Below are positions 13,445 to 14,481 of a stretch of 14,481 bases of DNA, one piece after another. The notes beneath the pieces were generated by a model. That model had not been told where the DNA came from, made no database searches, and saw only the letters and a program-made list of their open reading frames with translations. The DNA comes from an uncultured Bacteroidales bacterium (lineage in GTDB: Bacteria > Bacteroidota > Bacteroidia > Bacteroidales > Bacteroidaceae), in assembly GCA_902783615.1 (NCBI GenBank), contig CACZRQ010000263.1:1-14481 (forward strand), given 5' to 3'. Each line of letters begins with the position of its first letter. Positions within the stretch are counted from its first letter, which is position 1. The position numbers and the translations under genes are program-made.

Positions 13445-14481
13445 ATCAGGGCATCCACCTGCTCATCACCCAATTCCTTGGCCTTGTCGAAAGCGGAGCG
13501 GGCATCCTTGTTCTTCTTCTGCTGAAGCAGGGCCAGACCTTTCAGGCGATAGAGCTCGGCATAGGTGGCATCTTTGGCAATGGCCTCATCGAGCACCTTC
13601 ACGGCTTCCTCGTTGCGCCCCACTCGCATGTTCACCACTGCCAATTCGGCACGATAGGTCAACTCATTGGGATTCAGCTCAATAGCCTCGGCATAATCGT
13701 CCAAAGCACGCTGGTAAGCCTTCGCCTGCATGGCACACTGTCCACGCAAATAATAGAACTGATCGTTCACCTTGCCATTCACAGCCTTGTAATATTCCTC
13801 GTAGTCCACCAATGCAGGACGGTATTTCTCAGCATTCACCAGGATGCGGGCACGCTCCAGCAGATAAGGAGCAGCCTGCTCGGTATAAGGGGGAGTAAAA
13901 GTGCCAATGCATTTATCCATCAAGGCAATCACCTCATCGGCAGGGGCATTCATCAACTCCTTGCAATGAGCGGCACTATACCAGGTTGTTGCTGAAGCCA
14001 GCGCCGAATTGTTCACCTTCTCAATGGCTTGATAAGCCTCGGCATAGTTCTGCATGGCAAACAGGATGTCGCCCTCCAACTGACTATAGGCAGGCAGGTC
14101 ATTCATGGCAGATGCCTCACGCACCTCAGCCAAAGCTTTGTCGAACGTCCAGTCCTTGAACACGTTCTCTGGATTGGTGAGCTGGTAGGTGTAAATCAGA
14201 TTGGCACGTTCATAAAGCGTCTCGTCCCTGCTGGTCGATACCTCCAAAGCCTTATCCAAATCCGCAGAGGCTTTCTCCATAGTAGCCTCATCGAGCGACT
14301 GACTCAACAGATGGGTAGCCCTACGCACATAGCCATCGGCATTGCCTGGGAACTTGGTCACGAAATCATCTAACAGCATGGCATAGCCTGCTGCGTTGGT
14401 GGTGGTCGATGCCATATAGAGGGTCACCAATGCCTGTTCTTCATCGTCAGGCAAAGCTTTCTTGATGCCGATGCTCGACAA
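13429..14481 (-). CDS. Tetratricopeptide-repeat protein, N-terminus beyond the window
   Basis: The frame is open to the right edge for 350 codons; the first visible codon is TTG and is probably an internal leucine, so the true start and any signal peptide lie outside. Numbering from the edge, clear TPR units fill 241-274 (FYYLRGQCAMQAKAYQRALD then IELNPN), 275-307 and 308-340, with more diverged helical repeats before (about 88-190). TPR proteins act as binding scaffolds; in Bacteroidales many such proteins are periplasmic or outer-membrane associated, but this cannot be judged here. No enzyme domain is visible. It converges on folC and its last codons overlap folC by 16 bases. The C-terminal DALIQKYF looks like a natural end. 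Confidence 0.85.
   Translation of the reverse strand: MSSIGIKKALPDDEEQALVTLYMASTTTNAAGYAMLLDDFVTKFPGNADGYVRRATHLLSQSLDEATMEKASADLDKALEVSTSRDETLYERANLIYTYQLTNPENVFKDWTFDKALAEVREASAMNDLPAYSQLEGDILFAMQNYAEAYQAIEKVNNSALASATTWYSAAHCKELMNAPADEVIALMDKCIGTFTPPYTEQAAPYLLERARILVNAEKYRPALVDYEEYYKAVNGKVNDQFYYLRGQCAMQAKAYQRALDDYAEAIELNPNELTYRAELAVVNMRVGRNEEAVKVLDEAIAKDATYAELYRLKGLALLQQKKNKDARSAFDKAKELGDEQVDALIQKYF

Overview
The window looks like chromosomal DNA of a Bacteroidales bacterium, most likely in or near Prevotellaceae. The reasons are promoter-like TAnnTTTG (-7) boxes, no clear Shine-Dalgarno sequences, AT-rich leaders before ATG starts, a DUF4494-type gene, a glutaminyl-tRNA synthetase, and phased heptanucleotide repeats of a kind seen in this order. 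Most content is housekeeping; I see no rRNA, tRNA, CRISPR array, transposase or phage gene.

Layout. (1) 1-1386, minus strand: riboflavin synthase, then 9 bases on a VanX-type D-Ala-D-Ala dipeptidase that runs off the left edge. (2) 1387-1703: a 317-base control region with promoter-like boxes for both sides and a strong hairpin. (3) 1704-7652, plus strand: a tightly packed run of glnS, a cytoplasmic TPR protein, a DedA membrane protein, a DUF4494 protein, a YggS-type PLP protein and a dihydroorotate dehydrogenase-like flavoprotein. Gaps are 2-45 bases except 71 bases before yggS, 63 of which are nine phased 7-base repeats. (4) 7698-10583, plus: a 961-residue SNF2-family helicase, more A-rich than its neighbours, with a GC-rich hairpin over its stop codon. 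(5) 10605-12044, minus: aldA-type aldehyde dehydrogenase, divergent from (6) folC at 12101-13444, plus. (7) 13429-14481, minus: a TPR protein whose start lies beyond the right edge, convergent with and overlapping folC.

The most unusual structure is at the folC 3' end. Four 21-base units (13349-13432), preceded by one inverted copy (13324-13338), each form a small hairpin with a GAA loop closed by GC pairs. The outer stem bases differ between units but stay complementary. Because 21 is a multiple of three, the array is read in frame as a heptapeptide repeat that extends FolC. It stops exactly at the end of the convergent TPR gene, where one near-perfect palindrome gives both proteins the same last residues, QKYF. 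I do not recognise this element as a named family.

The genes do not form one pathway. They supply riboflavin, charged tRNA-Gln, PLP and folate functions plus envelope maintenance (DedA, dipeptidase). Several starts given here are later ATG codons than the longest open frame, chosen because the upstream extension uses TTG codons or runs through repeats or neighbouring genes.
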